Shown here one piece after another: positions 24,383 through 37,600 of a stretch of 64,000 bases of DNA. Made by a program: the position numbers and the translations under genes. The stretch lies in assembly GCA_959347315.1 (NCBI GenBank), contig OY365818.1, positions 3,921,354 to 3,985,353 on the forward strand, read 5' to 3'. This DNA is from Bimastos eiseni (taxonomy: Eukaryota > Annelida > Clitellata > Crassiclitellata > Lumbricidae). Every line of letters begins with the position of its first letter. Positions within the stretch are counted from its first letter, which is position 1. The notes beneath the pieces were generated by a model. That model saw only the letters and a list, made by a program, of their open reading frames with translations, ran no database searches and was not told where the DNA came from.

Positions 24383-24921
24383 TGTTAGGTGCGGGTGCAT
24401 TGACTATGTATGATCTGGGACCATCCTAGAGCAGGTGCGTTGGTCGTAGACTCGAAGGAACAAGGGGTAGCGAAGAACTAAAGCGGGCCTACGATGTGTA
24501 CTGAGGTGTACATAGAGAGTGCAATTAGGTTATCTGCTGTGTATATAAGGCTGTGCAATGAGAGTTTCTGGGAGTGTTGGATCAGATAGTTAAGGAGTGA
24601 CGTCGCGTAGCAGGCTCGTTGCTGTTTCAGGTAGCTACGTCGTAGTTAAGGCTGACCAACATCTCCAGTTGTTAAAAAGACTAAGTGTCTACGTTTGACC
24701 TTAGTATTTCCGCTTCTCGGCCAAGTAAAGGACCGTCTGAGTTGTTTTCTGTTGACTGCTGTCGGTTGTGCGTCCCTTCCGTTGGAAGAGGAGTCTGTCA
24801 ACGTGCTTACGCACTTCGTTTCTACGAACGTTTGTATAGGTTGTGTCTTTGTTATGGCGAAAGAAATAGAGTTTACTCACTAACTGTCTTACTTCTAGTA
24901 ACTATAAAGCACAGCATAACA
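24383..24921 (+). repeat. 3' LTR
   Basis: About 539 bp, matching the 5' LTR except for seven substitutions and a 4-bp indel counted by eye. A weak purine tract (TGTGGGAAC) precedes it. It ends in ATAACA next to ATATATAT. Confidence 0.95.
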
Positions 24922-25030
24922 ATATATATATATTTTTTACTTTTTTTTACCTTTAGGCAAACGTCGCTATATACATACTCTATTGTGGACATACGATAAT
25001 TACTACAATGATGACTGCCCTGTGCTGGCA

Positions 25031-25036
25031 TTTATT
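25031..25036 (-). terminator. Candidate polyadenylation signal of the 4.1 gene
   Basis: AATAAA on the minus strand, about 570 bp past the stop codon and about 110 bp before the edge of the 3' LTR. It is the only canonical signal I noted in this interval. Use is inferred. Confidence 0.4.
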
Positions 25037-25603
25037 AATCAAAAAAAATTGCTATTATCCAACAGCAGAGCAAGTTTAATTAAATGCATAGTACCACAAG
25101 CTGAACTGCTAATGCTTGTACTTCAGTCTTTGATTTTCTACCATTCGTTTTGTTCGTGTGTATTATCAACGGAGCATTTTCGCGTCAAGGCCATTGCAGC
25201 CTCTCTCTATATAAACTATATATACAATATATTCTGTATATACACTAAATATACTGCCAGGAACCTGCTCAGTCACGTGGAAAAATCAAGGAACAATTTT
25301 TTTTTTTCAGCCCAGAGCTTAATAGATCGACAGACTCTCATCGGTTTCAGATGCTAACTCGTTCCAGAAACAGTGAAACTCTTTGAACCAGGTCGGCTAG
25401 ATCCCGTTCCTGGACTACGGGTCACCATCATTAACCAAACACAGGTAAACTTGGCCACAGAATGCAAGAACAAACAAATTGTTACCTGCCATTAACCCAC
25501 CCACCTCCTCACAGGTACGTAAATGCTAGATAACACCTTAGATATATGTGACAACGTAACAGAGTCGAACGCACACCGAGCTTCTCTTCCGATTCGACTT
25601 CCT

Positions 25604-25690
25604 CTATTGGGTCTCCGTGTGAATTTCAATCTTCTCTACAGACATGTCTGGATTCAGCTCAGTCGCACCCATGATAGCAGCAGACAACAA
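25604..25690 (-). CDS. EPB41: 4.1 coding exon 18 (residues 876-903 and stop)
   Basis: Follows acceptor ttccgcag. It encodes [16 protein letters not shown], then [12 protein letters not shown], then TAG at 25606-25604. The A-I-EAT--NPDM-VEKIEI pattern is the conserved end of the 4.1 C-terminal domain. The 3' UTR continues to lower coordinates. Confidence 0.95.
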   Translation of the reverse strand: MLSAAIMGATELNPDMSVEKIEIHTETQ

Positions 25691-28600
25691 CTGCGGAAGA
25701 GAACAAAAACTCGTTTAATAGTTTAGAGTTTATACAGCGACGCAAACAAAATAAACAAGACTGAAAAAATCTCCACATATGTGACACTGCATCAATAATT
25801 GTGGTAACAATATCTTTTATTATAACTAGAATAGTTTATTGTATGGTTATTATTTTAAAAGAAATAAGGTAGCAAGGCCCTACAGGATTTGAAAAGTTCA
25901 TAATGCTCAGATTATCATTAAGGGATAGACTATGCTGATAACTACAATTATCATCATTGTTATTAGGGCCCTGCACACTGAAACCATAGGGACCCATGTG
26001 CACAATGAGCAAAAATCATACATCTCAAGAGTCAAGACGGTCGTTTTAGCAGAGAAAAAAGCTAACCTTGTCAAAGTCGATATCGTTTGTTTCATCAACC
26101 TGTGTGACAATCGTCGTTTTCTTTTCAATTCTCGTCTCAATAACTCCGTCTTTCTCAGTCTTGTGCTAAATACAGTAACAAGCACAAATAAGTATACAGT
26201 AAGGCCACCATCAAACTACCTAATGACTTACACAGCTCTACACACTCTGTTTTGCTAACCATTGTGAATTATAAGTTAGTAATGACATCTAGCGTCATTT
26301 ACACTATCGCAAAGAGTGCCCTCGAGTATATATCTTGACAAGGCACTATATAAATGTTCGAGTACATTACATTGCACTGCCATACTAAACACCGCCTCAG
26401 ACGTACCCTGATAGTGCCACTCCCAAGCCGAGATAAATGAGGAGGGCAACACTAATCATCTTTATCAAGATATAGTATCATCAGAACTTACTAACCAACC
26501 AATTGTAATTTTATGTAACTCCACCATGACCAGTACCCAGATAGTGCCAGTGCCAAGCCCAGATAAAAGAGGAGGGCAACACCAATCGTCTTCGTTATGA
26601 GACACATCATCATCAAACAGCAACTAAACAACAACTACCTTCACAGTCATTACTAGTATTACTATATTCTAAAACTACACACATCATACCAACTAGGGTC
26701 GCAAGTTTGAAAGCTCCGGACGATAGAAATATGTGAGATTTTTATCAGTACCTCAGTGACCATGGTGCCGTCTGTTCCTCGATAGGTGCGTGTCGTGGTC
26801 CTGGTCGTGGTGGTGACACTGTATGGGCTGTGGCTGTCACGATCATATGGCGGCAAACCATCGCCCTCTGCCAGCTGAAAACAGGTAATGTCAACAGAGT
26901 GAAATTGTAGAACGTGACAAAACATTCGTAACGTAGCAGTGGTTTGCTTCAATCATCTGTCATTACAAGTACTTGGTAACATGTACTTATTTACAAGTAC
27001 CTGTACTCATTTATAAGCACCTACAAGTAACTGTAGTTGTTTACAAATATCTACAAGTAACTGGTCACAAGTATTCGTTTACAAGTACGTGTTCATAAAC
27101 ATTAGTCCAGTTAGACCCTCAAAAACGTCATTGGATTTGATAATCTTTTGTGACCACTGACCACCAGCATAAGGTAGTTTTGCTACCAAAAGTAAATGGA
27201 ATTAGTTATATCTACAGTAGCAAAACTATATAATGATTAATGATATTCTATTTTAAACACAATGTAACCATAGTCTATATAAAGCATAATATAATGATGC
27301 TCTACTTTAAGTTTAAGCACAGTCTAATAACAGCCTATTTAAAGCACGATGTAATGATGTATATATTCTAATTTAAGCACAATGTAAAGATACTCCATTG
27401 TAAGCACAGCATAGTGATGTTCTAATTAAAGGACAACACGGTGATATCCTATATATTTACACAGAGTATAATAATATTATATTTTATAACACCTTAAAGC
27501 ACTGAATTCCATAACCTACTTCTATATGTCAAATAAATCTCATTAGCAAACTGTAAAAAAGAGATTAGTAGAATCCAAGCAAGATAGAAAATTGAGAAAA
27601 ATAAATCCTTCAAGCTGAAAATCAAGCAAAAAGACAAAGTATTATATTTCATAACACCTTAAAGAGACAAGGGTCACACAAAACAAAACAAACCACATCT
27701 ATAGAAGGGAAAATAAGATGTCAAACATTTCAATCCACTAAATGGTGCAAAGCCTGCACCCCAATGAAGCAGAAAGCAAAAAGAGAATGCCAGAGAGTTA
27801 CATTCAATTTGAAGCATCCCAAGAAATCTGGAAATTGGCTATTTGAATGTGAATTGTATTTCACTAATGAAAAACAGTAATTAAATCTACAGCACGCCTT
27901 TTCAACAACTCCCCAGATCCTCAGATACAGTGCACAGGATTATTTTGCCAAAATGTGCATACCATCAAGCCATGCCACAAGCCAAACAAACTTCATGAAT
28001 TAAACTGTAACACAATGTAAACTTCTCTCTGGCAAGTATGACCTGTTGTTGAGAAGTTGTACAAGACAAAATCACAGGAGCGAGGTAATATGCACAGCTT
28101 TTTCTTAGGATATAAATGAAGAAATGCATTCCATATTCAATTTTTAAATGCATGTATTGAATGATTTTCCATAGTAGTCTCTGAATGACAGAAGAGTCTT
28201 AGTAGTTCCCACTTGCATGTATGAGGCTACTACAACATAATCTCAACAATAGTTTCTTCAATTGGAAACAGTCTGAATCACCATAAGAGAAAAATGGGTG
28301 GACCGAAGTTACAAGTCAGGGGTCGGTGATCTGCAAACGAGGAATCGCTTTGAAATCAGAATTGAAAGAAGCAGCTGTGGGTTGAAGCGAAATAAATGGG
28401 CAGAATGTTCGCATTAGGACAGTGTTGAAGAATATTTCAGTTGAAGCAAGAATACAGCTCCATGCTAAAGACAACATATATTTTATCTCCAGAGTTTTAT
28501 TTAGGCAATAGCCAAAGTAGGCATTCATCATTCAATTTTTTTTTAAATCTAACTTATTATTTTTCTGGATCTAATAATAGCAAAGAGAATTTTTGTATAG

Positions 28601-31600
28601 CACTACTTCAAGGTGCATGAATGAAATTGTACATGAATGTTATTTGCTGTGAAATTGTCCAACATCCCAATAGCTAAAGCTGCTGTCTTACAGGTTACAT
28701 GACAATATAAGTTATCAGTAAGAACCTCAAAACTGGATTAAAACGTTGGCTGCTGACGAGCAGGACAAACTCGTGAGCATTCTTCAACCAAACGACCCAT
28801 GAAGCAAATGATCGACTTCGTTCTAACCCTTCTGTTAATCTGTTCCAGACCCATCATTGAAGCAAACAAGTCGCTTTGTTCTAGCCCTGTAATAAATGAA
28901 GCTCAAAGGCTCTGTTCTAACCCCATCATTAAGTGGCTCTGTTCCAACCAAAAAATTCAAGAAAACAACTGGTTTTGCTCTAACTACATAACTAAATCCA
29001 ACAAGTAGCTCTGTTCAAACTGCATCTTTAAAGCTTACAAGTGGTTCTGTTCTCACGCTATAGTTAGTTAAGTTGCAGAAGAGATAATAGGACATGGCAC
29101 GTCTCAACCAACTCAAAGGTACAAACAGAAAGAAACAAAGAGGAAAGCAAGCTCGATCAAGGTGAACTAAGAAAAACAACTACAGGTAAACGACTGAAAA
29201 TTCCAAGCAGCCACAGTCGAACATCTACAGAATCAAAGGCAAGAACTTTAATCGTTCTCTCAGAAAACCAGAAAGCCAAGCGAGACACGGCCAAGAGCCG
29301 CAAAGAATCGTAGGTAACTACAGGATATGGACTGATCATGTTGCCCTTCGAGTCCCGGATGTTCATTCCGCTGACGCGGGACGGCGGCTTCTCCAGGGTG
29401 GGAGGGCCCCGCCGTCTGGCCGTGCTGTCTCCGTAGGCACCGTCGTCCAACACCTGTTAAAATTTGACCGGTATACTAAAGAAGGAGATATCTAGGCAGA
29501 CACTGTATCTGAAGAACCCCTGTCATAATTAGAAATTGCAATTCTGGACCATAATAGATTTTCCAGAATATCGAGATTTTCTGTCAAACTCCAGAATTTC
29601 GGTTCTATAACAGACCCGGAATTATGGATATCGGACATTCTGTACTTGATATCTCTCTAACTGTACTCTGCTCGGCTCAGGTCAGCACACAAGAACAATA
29701 CAGTTCTTTACAAAGAAAGATGCTCAATGGGTGCCATGTAACCATGTAAATATAATTATTTTTAATATACACTTTTAATATACACTGCATCATATATATG
29801 AATTTATGTAGCACCTCTCACAGTGTCTGCCAAACAGAGGTGCTTATGTAGGAACCCGTTGAAATGGCTTGATGTGTGGGCGTGGGAAAGCCATTGGGGA
29901 CTTGTTGAGCTCAATGCTCATTGTCCGCATATTGAAAATACCGTCCTTGATAATAGTTAACATTGTAAACATGGGTCCACACAGTACTGCTGTGAGACAC
30001 CTAAAATGTGTCGTTAAAAATCATATACATACATCCCTATACGAACATGGAAATATATGTTTGAAAAACAAGGTAGCATGGTAGAAGCTAAAGGACACCT
30101 ATAAAACAAAGAACACAATAAGGTATTTAAAAGACAGTAAAAGGTATTTATGTTGAAAAACCTCAAAGCTTGTCAGTACAATTTAACCAAATATACACCT
30201 GAGTTACTTTAACAAACGGTTTCAGGAATTTGACTCGATGCTTACAAAAATAAAACTTCACCAATAACAACAGAACTAAACAAGAAATGGGTGTCGTATC
30301 TACGGAGACTTCTGCGAAATCAATTTGACAGTACTCCCACTCAAAAACTCGATACAAATCCCCAAATTCATTCCCGAGACCTTCATACCTCGAGTGGAAT
30401 AAGAATCTGCCTGTGCAGGTCATAGACCTGTCCGCGATGCCCCGGTCTGATGGGTCGACCGTCCTTGTCGTACAGGTCGACCAGTATCGGCATTCCATAT
30501 CTGCCATAGATAGGCCCATCGTGGGTTGCCAGATAGATGGGGTTTCCGTACTCATCGTACAGATTCTCGATCCCCGGAGCGAGCAGGTTGCCCCATCGAT
30601 CGTAAACCGGCCCATCGTAATCCCTTGTGATCGGGATGCCATTGATGTCGCACAGCTCGTACGACCCGCGGGCGATCGGGATTCCGTATTTGATCAGGAT
30701 CTGGCCCTCATGGCTCGGGGTGAGCGGGTAGCCGTATTCGTCGCACAGCTGGTAGCCCGGTTTGTCATAACCGGCCGGTCTCATGTTTCTGCCATAGGCA
30801 ATCTGAAATGGAGATATAGTGTGGTCCTATTGTATTCATAGATTTATATAGCGCCTTTCATAGAATAACTATTCAGAGGCACTCTTAGAGGATGATGGTT
30901 GAATGTCAGGAAGAATAGACATTCTTTCACGCTCTTTATTGTTACATTGAAACCCTTTTATGCTCTCCATTGTTAACAATGGACACCCTGCCACTCTCCC
31001 TATTGTCAACATTTGACACCCTTTCATGTTCCCTATTGTTAACAATGAACACCCTGCCACTCTCCCTATTATTAACAACAGACACCCTTTCACACACCCT
31101 ATTGTTAAACCTAAACTGTTTAAATGCAGTTTTGTTAATCAATGTTTAGTTGTGAAAGAATGAGTTTACATCTGTTCCTGTAATGGCCCATTTCAAATAT
31201 ACATGTAATTGACTACTTGTTGTCAAAATGTTCAATTACATAACACACATGCAATGTATTACTACAGGTGTCAGAAGCAAAGAAAGGTCTCTCGATCACC
31301 TAAGTAATATCTATCTAATGAATCTATCAAAACACCTCTTTTAAGTGCTGAACATCATCTTAAAAGTACAAGAAGATGCATAGTCCCTTGAATACCTCTT
31401 TATTGGCCTAAACAACATCTATAAGTAAGCAGAAAGGTATAACCAGTATACTTTTTCTTGTACTTACAGAAACTGTTTGAGAGCCTAAAAAGAGGTGTTT
31501 AAGGAACTGACGTTCAATAAATAAAAGAGGTGATTTGATCAATTCGTACAAACAGATTTTAGGTAAGCTACTGTTTGTACTGTCATTGCCAGTCCCAAAC

Positions 31601-34600
31601 CTTGATAAAGGAGGAGGGCAACGTTAATGATCGACGTCATCACAGTGTCGTCAAATGACAAGTACAGCCACATACCTCGACTGGTACACAAGGATTTCCA
31701 TAGCTGTCATAGACAGGTCCAAGGTGGGTAGGCTTAACCGGTTTGTTCTCCCCATCGTAGATGTCCTGCATTTGCGGCTTTCCGTATATTCCAAACACCG
31801 GTCCCCTGTGACTCGGCCAGACAATAGAGTTTCCGTAGCGATCGTACAGCTGGGCGGGGCTTTCCGCTATTGGATTACCCTCCCTGTCGTAGACCTTTCC
31901 ATCGTAGTTGTGAGGAATCGGATTTCCGTACATGTCGCTGAGCTGCTTCTCGCTCTGGACGACAGGTGTCCCGTACTTGATGAAGATCGGTCCCGTGTGA
32001 CCGGGTCTCAGCGGTCGCCCATTCTGGTCACAGAGCTGGAATCCCTGCTGGTCCCACGGGGTCCCCTGGTAGGTAGGAGCGCCATAGCCCTGGCCTCCCT
32101 TTGGCTTTGCCCAGCCCACCTGGTTGTAGTTGGGAGAGCCTGGATTTCGCAGCAGAGATACCTGACCCTCCTGTCAACGTGTAAACACAGACCCCATCAT
32201 AATCGTTAATTAATTTTTGTACATTAATTAAGCATAACTGTCGAACTATGGCACTGAGCAATCATGAGGGAATAATTACTTGCTTATGCTCCCTACATGG
32301 TAACTGTATTAGAGGAGACTCAAACTTGTACTCCATGCAATACTACGCCTAACTCGATCGGTCAAAATGGAATCGTCAACCGACCGGTAGAAATCGAATT
32401 GTCCCTGGACTACTGATACAAACCTCGCAAGAAGTGATATATTTGAACACAAATAGTTTCTTTTCCCATTAACATAAAACAGTATCCTGTTTCAGCGGCC
32501 TTCTCCCGTAATCTTTAATCTTTATCATTGAATATCTGTGTAAAATAATAAATTACGAATGGCCACACAACGAACAATGGCACACGCATAAAATTGTAAA
32601 AATTAATTAACACCACTAGTACTCCATAACCAAATAAAAACAAATATTGCCAAGTAATCTAATCGAACCTGGAATCTGCACAGCAACAGGTCAAAAAACT
32701 GGAATCGAAAATCGCCATAATATGATAATCAGCAACTTGTAATTTATAATTTTACACGAATATTCAATGTCGTTTTCTAAGGTATGAACCAATTATAAAC
32801 CTAAAAAACGACATTATCTTGTATTGACTTACGTCCATTCCAGTCAGGTTAGGGTCTTCGTCCAAAGAGGCGTATGGAACACTGCGGTTTTTAGTGCGGT
32901 TTCTCAGATCCAGTGTGGTAACTGGGTGATCTGAGGCCATGATGACCTCTTCCTTTCTCTCCGTGCTAAACATCGGCCCTGTAAGAACAGCAAAGGAGAA
33001 CTCGTAAGAAAATGCCACATTAGTTTAGTCCGGCAGGCAAGAAAGCGAGAAAAGAGCGCATTCGCTTATTAGTTCCCACTTGTTAAAAAAAATAGGATAA
33101 AAACCATTACTAGATAATAACACGATCTCAACAGGGAACCATTACCTAAAGAGGGAGCCACTACCTAAACAGGGAACCATTACCTAAACAGAGAACCATT
33201 ACATAAACATGGAAATTCCATTGAAACATGGAAATCCCATTGAAACATGGAAATCCCGTTGGAACACGGACCTAATGTTACACCATGGAACCATTAAATA
33301 GAACCACAATCTCAACATGTAACCGGTGTATCAACAACATGAAATACCGTGGCCACGCAACACAAAGCCCAGCAATCCACCCATGATGCATCGCATAAAA
33401 ACAATATAACCCATAAATACTCCCGCACACTTCACATGTACTTAATGGGTCGAGTGGGACTTCTAAACATCAAGCACGTGCAAAACTGTGTTGGGAAAAT
33501 AAAATGTGCATTGAAAATAGTTCCTCACTGTTTGTCGAAGTACGTGCCAAAAGAAACAATCGTCAACGTCTACCGAAAATGTTTTAAAGAAAAGTAACCG
33601 AAACATCCAACAAAAACTCAAAAACCACAAATAACAGCCGAACTCATTGGAGGTCAATAGTGCCAGCTGGAGAGAAACTTTTGCAATGACTGCAGCCCAG
33701 GTTGGGTATCAAACATTGTCAGTGATCCAGAAATCAAGCAGGTGGGCCATTTGAAAACTGTAACACTATACAACGTATTCAACAGCGTCACTCCTTAAGT
33801 GCTGCAGAAATATTGAACTCAAAATATAAATCAAAAGAAGAAAAAGAAACATGAGGAAAAAATTGAAAAAAAATGATCAAACAAAATGATAAACAAAACT
33901 GATTCCTGAATTTATCAATGAAGGCATCCATTTATCCTGCAAAACCGCACTTGCAATAAACAAAATACTGGGACAAAATCATTTCACAAATGGTTCCCAA
34001 AACAGTCAAAAAATGAATTCATAATTTATCGAATTTCAGCGAATAATTCAAACTTTCTCGGTTCTGAATCAGTGCTCTAAATTCAGGATTTTTCTTTTAA
34101 AAAACCAAAAAGCTCCAAACTTCAGATGACAAGATTTCACCAAAAAAACCAGAAACTAGATCTTCGTTAAACGTACAGTCCGATGAAAAGGAATATTCCG
34201 TTCTTGGAATGGTTCCTGCATGAAAAAAAACCATTGCAAACAGCACACAAACCCGTAACTTTTCTGTACAGAATCTGTAATCATTCTGTAAAGAATCTGT
34301 AAGCTTTCACTAAAAAATCTGTAACCTTTCCACCAGTAATCTGTAACTTTCTGTAAACAACCAATTCTGATAAAATGTGCATGAATATGAATCATGAATT
34401 TACTCAAGTTCACTCAGAAACGATCCCACCATGATCATTATGTGGCATCTCTGATAAGCCTCCAAAGCAAGCATTACAACAAGTTTGCACTGTATGATAA
34501 TTTCAAATCACTTCGACGAATAAAACGAGGTGATATGACACCTCTGAATTACAGCCTACCAGAGGTCACAGGAAATGTCACACTACATTCTACTTATAGA

Positions 34601-37600
34601 CTGGCATTGTACATTGGCATTGTGAGATGCAACTTACAATTAAAGAACAATGATACATCTACGGCAAAAATTATAACCCAGTGATAATCAGAAACACTTA
34701 TAGAAGAAGACAAATACTCCCAATTCACCTGACGTGTCCATCGGTCGAGTGGGCGCAAAGCGTCGGCTGCTGGCCGAGCGGTCAACCCGCACGGTCGGCC
34801 GGCTTCCGTCCTTCGGGTCGCTGCGGCTCTGGTACTGGGTGCGCCCGGAATAGCGAAACTTGGAACCGAAAAGGGGAAACATGGCACGCACTGGCGACTC
34901 TGGCTCCTTCAGGCTGTATAATGTTCAACAGCAAAGCTTGTGTGCACACATGAATGTATGTATTTGTGCACCTGTGTAGGCAAATGCCTATGCATCAACG
35001 CGAGTGCCTGTGTATATATATATATATAATTCACGTATGTAGCTATTGCCTTCAAATCAATATCAGTATGTGTGTATTATGTATGTATGGATCAAGTATG
35101 CATGTATTGATGTATGCGCCCCCGCATGGATCAATGTGAAATGAATCAATGTGAAATGGATCAATGTGAAACGGATCAATGTGAAACGGATCAATGTGAA
35201 ACGGATCAATGTGAAACGGATCAATGTGAAACGGATCAATGTGAAACGGATCAATGTGAAACGGATCAATGTGAAATGGATCGATGTATGCACGAATTTA
35301 TATTACATGGGTCGATGTAGGTATGGGTCGATATAGGAATGTATGTAAGTATCGATTCATTCATAAAGATTTGTATAGCACCTCTTTGAGGTTGCTACTA
35401 AGAGATGTTCCTGGCCTAAACAGTGACGAAACGAAATTTTGAACAGAGAGTAGAATACGGCAAATGGATTCTGCGGAGCAAACGCATCACTAATTGGAGC
35501 CCATTCCTCACAGACCACAAAGAAGGAACAGCTTTACTGTGTAGACTGTAAAAATATCTCTATGCATGTATGAATCAATTTAAGTATACACTAATGTACG
35601 GATTGATCAATATATGGACTGATGCATGCAGAATTCATAAATTTACATGTGCAAATGCAGGTATTAAGTGTGTGTATTTATGCATGTACAGGCACTTATA
35701 ATCTGCCGGTAATTCATATAGCAAATTCCAGGAAGTTCAAATCACATCACATATAGTGACTTTTTGTTTCATTTAGACCAAATCAAAAGAAAGATCAACA
35801 ATGTATGTGTGGACAGACGACCAAAATGATCAAAGGTGAATAAATCCAATGAAGGAATTAGAGAACTAAAAGGAGCTAAAGAAAAATAGATGATAAATAT
35901 GATGAGCTTCAGAGTCCGAGGTAGCGAGGTAATTTGAGTTTACCGGAAGAATCCGTGGTGTTCGACAGCTATCTTCCACAGTTTCTTTGCCATCGTGTAA
36001 CTCACGAGTTCGTAGACGAGCTTGTTGCGCGCCTGTTCAAACTGAAACAGAAAACAATCCAAACGAATGAAAGACGATTCAAACAGTACGTCTGATTGCG
36101 GGAGGAATCATGTGATGTAAAATGTTCCATAACATAATATTGCGTTGCAGGAGAAGACTGGTTTTGTCTAGCATTGGGCTAGATTTCTGAGAAGATGAAA
36201 GCGAGAACGAAGGGAGAAAGGAGACAGAGGAGAACAAGAAGAGTACAACAAGAAGCAGGACAAAAGGCAGGACATGAAGCAGAATGAGAAGTAGGACAAG
36301 AAACCTCGGTGTATGTAAGTAATGAGGGTATTGTGCTGAGCCAGCAATGCCCTTAGCCAAACATATGCCACAGCAGGGCAAAGGTGAAAGGTTATAGCAG
36401 TTGCCTTATAATGGGGAGAGCACGTTGATTTCCTCCTGATTGATATGCCTACTGTGTAAAGACCTTGAGCAAGTCTTTAACTCACAATTAGCGCCATCGA
36501 TTGAAGCTTGGTCAGTAGATAGCGGTGCAAAATCAAAGCACAATATTAACGCCAATATCATTGTCAATACACACGCTACTAGGGCACATTCCAGAAAAGA
36601 TGTTGAAGTCTCGGGAAAAATAACGACAGCAAAAAGAACAACAATAATACACACCAATACAAAGGAACATCTGAGAGGAAAGACTGGGTGCTTGACCCTA
36701 CTGACCTCGCCTGGACGGACATAGATGGTGAACTTGTTTCTCTTGTAGGCGATCTTAAGGATCTTTGGCCACGAGAAACGGTGAATGCGGAGCTTTCCAC
36801 GGTAGACGAGAAGTCCGCTCGCGCAGACGCCGATCGTTACGTCGCCCTCTTTATCCTAAAACACAAGGAAAACACACTGAGGAGCACGACCATAGGGGAG
36901 GAAGAGAAGAAGAAGCAAAAGCGACCGGAAGACAAAAGGGAGGGGAGGAAAGAAAGGAACAAGGTGCTGGAGGTGAAAGTAAGGAAGTTAGTTCTGAAGA
37001 GATTGTTGTCAGAAATGCAAATTATGCAAATTTAAGCTAATCAGATCTAGAAATTGGAGGTGCAAGGCAACCTCATGGAAGAGGCCTTGCTCACCTTAGC
37101 TTGGTGTAACTCGATGCCATACATGGCTAGTTTCTTGGCGTTGTTCAGGTACTCAAGCTCTGCCTCTTCCGGTGTCAGTCCCCTACGAAAACGAAGGCCA
37201 CAAAAACACAAGTCAGTCACACCTCCGAAGTAATAATATTGACAACAATAAAATGTAAATATCATAGTTTCCTGCAAAACTCTAATATTAAGCCATACAA
37301 CTTCCAAGTGATCAAGACCTTCCTAGCAATCGACTTTCCCAGGATTAATAAACAGAGTGCAATCAGTAAACTTAAACCTGCAACAGGTCAATCCCAGAGA
37401 AAGGGCACTACCACTAGTTTAGCAGATCTTACACTGATCGCACTATCGTAGCTGAACACCCATAGAGTACGTATTAGGAGCCCCTCCAGGAAGCAGACAA
37501 AGGAACATCTGAGCCATTGAAACAAGATACCACAATCTTAGCATGCAACCACTATCTCAACATGGAAGGAACCATTAACTCAACATAGAACCGCTATCTC

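Larger units (their letters stand above)
18519..24921 (+). mobile_element. Gmr1-like (Gypsy-type) LTR retrotransposon, gag-pro-int-RT-RNaseH order, pol broken
   Basis: A full-length insertion of about 6.4 kb bounded by two LTRs beginning TGTTAGG and ending ATAACA, with possible 4-bp target duplication ATAT (18515-18518 and 24922-24925). Internal order is gag, aspartic protease, integrase, reverse transcriptase, RNase H. Integrase before reverse transcriptase is unusual for Gypsy elements and is the defining feature of the Gmr1 clade. By eye the LTRs differ by seven substitutions and one 4-bp indel, so the insertion is fairly young. Even so, pol holds several in-frame stops and at least two single-base frame changes in homopolymers. 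It lies tail to tail with the 4.1 gene. Confidence 0.93.
26875..29321. other. 4.1 intron 15: minisatellites, no further exon seen
   Basis: TTTACAAGTAC-type repeats at about 26955-27090. An AAGCACAATGTAATGATG-type repeat at about 27240-27480. A repeat copy at 28113-28250. A GCTCTGTTCTAACC-type repeat at 28820-29060. No phase-compatible exon with 4.1 similarity was found. Confidence 0.5.

Noticed and set aside
30413..30841. 142-codon frame on the plus strand
   Set aside because: Antisense shadow of 4.1 exon 14 for the same reasons.
31655..32209. 184-codon frame on the plus strand
   Set aside because: Lies antisense over 4.1 exon 13; the minus strand has splice sites, phase and repeat pattern, so this is a shadow.
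35114..35336. Repetitive frames [10 protein letters not shown] and similar
   Set aside because: Product of a 15-bp satellite inside an intron; several frames are open because 15 is divisible by three.
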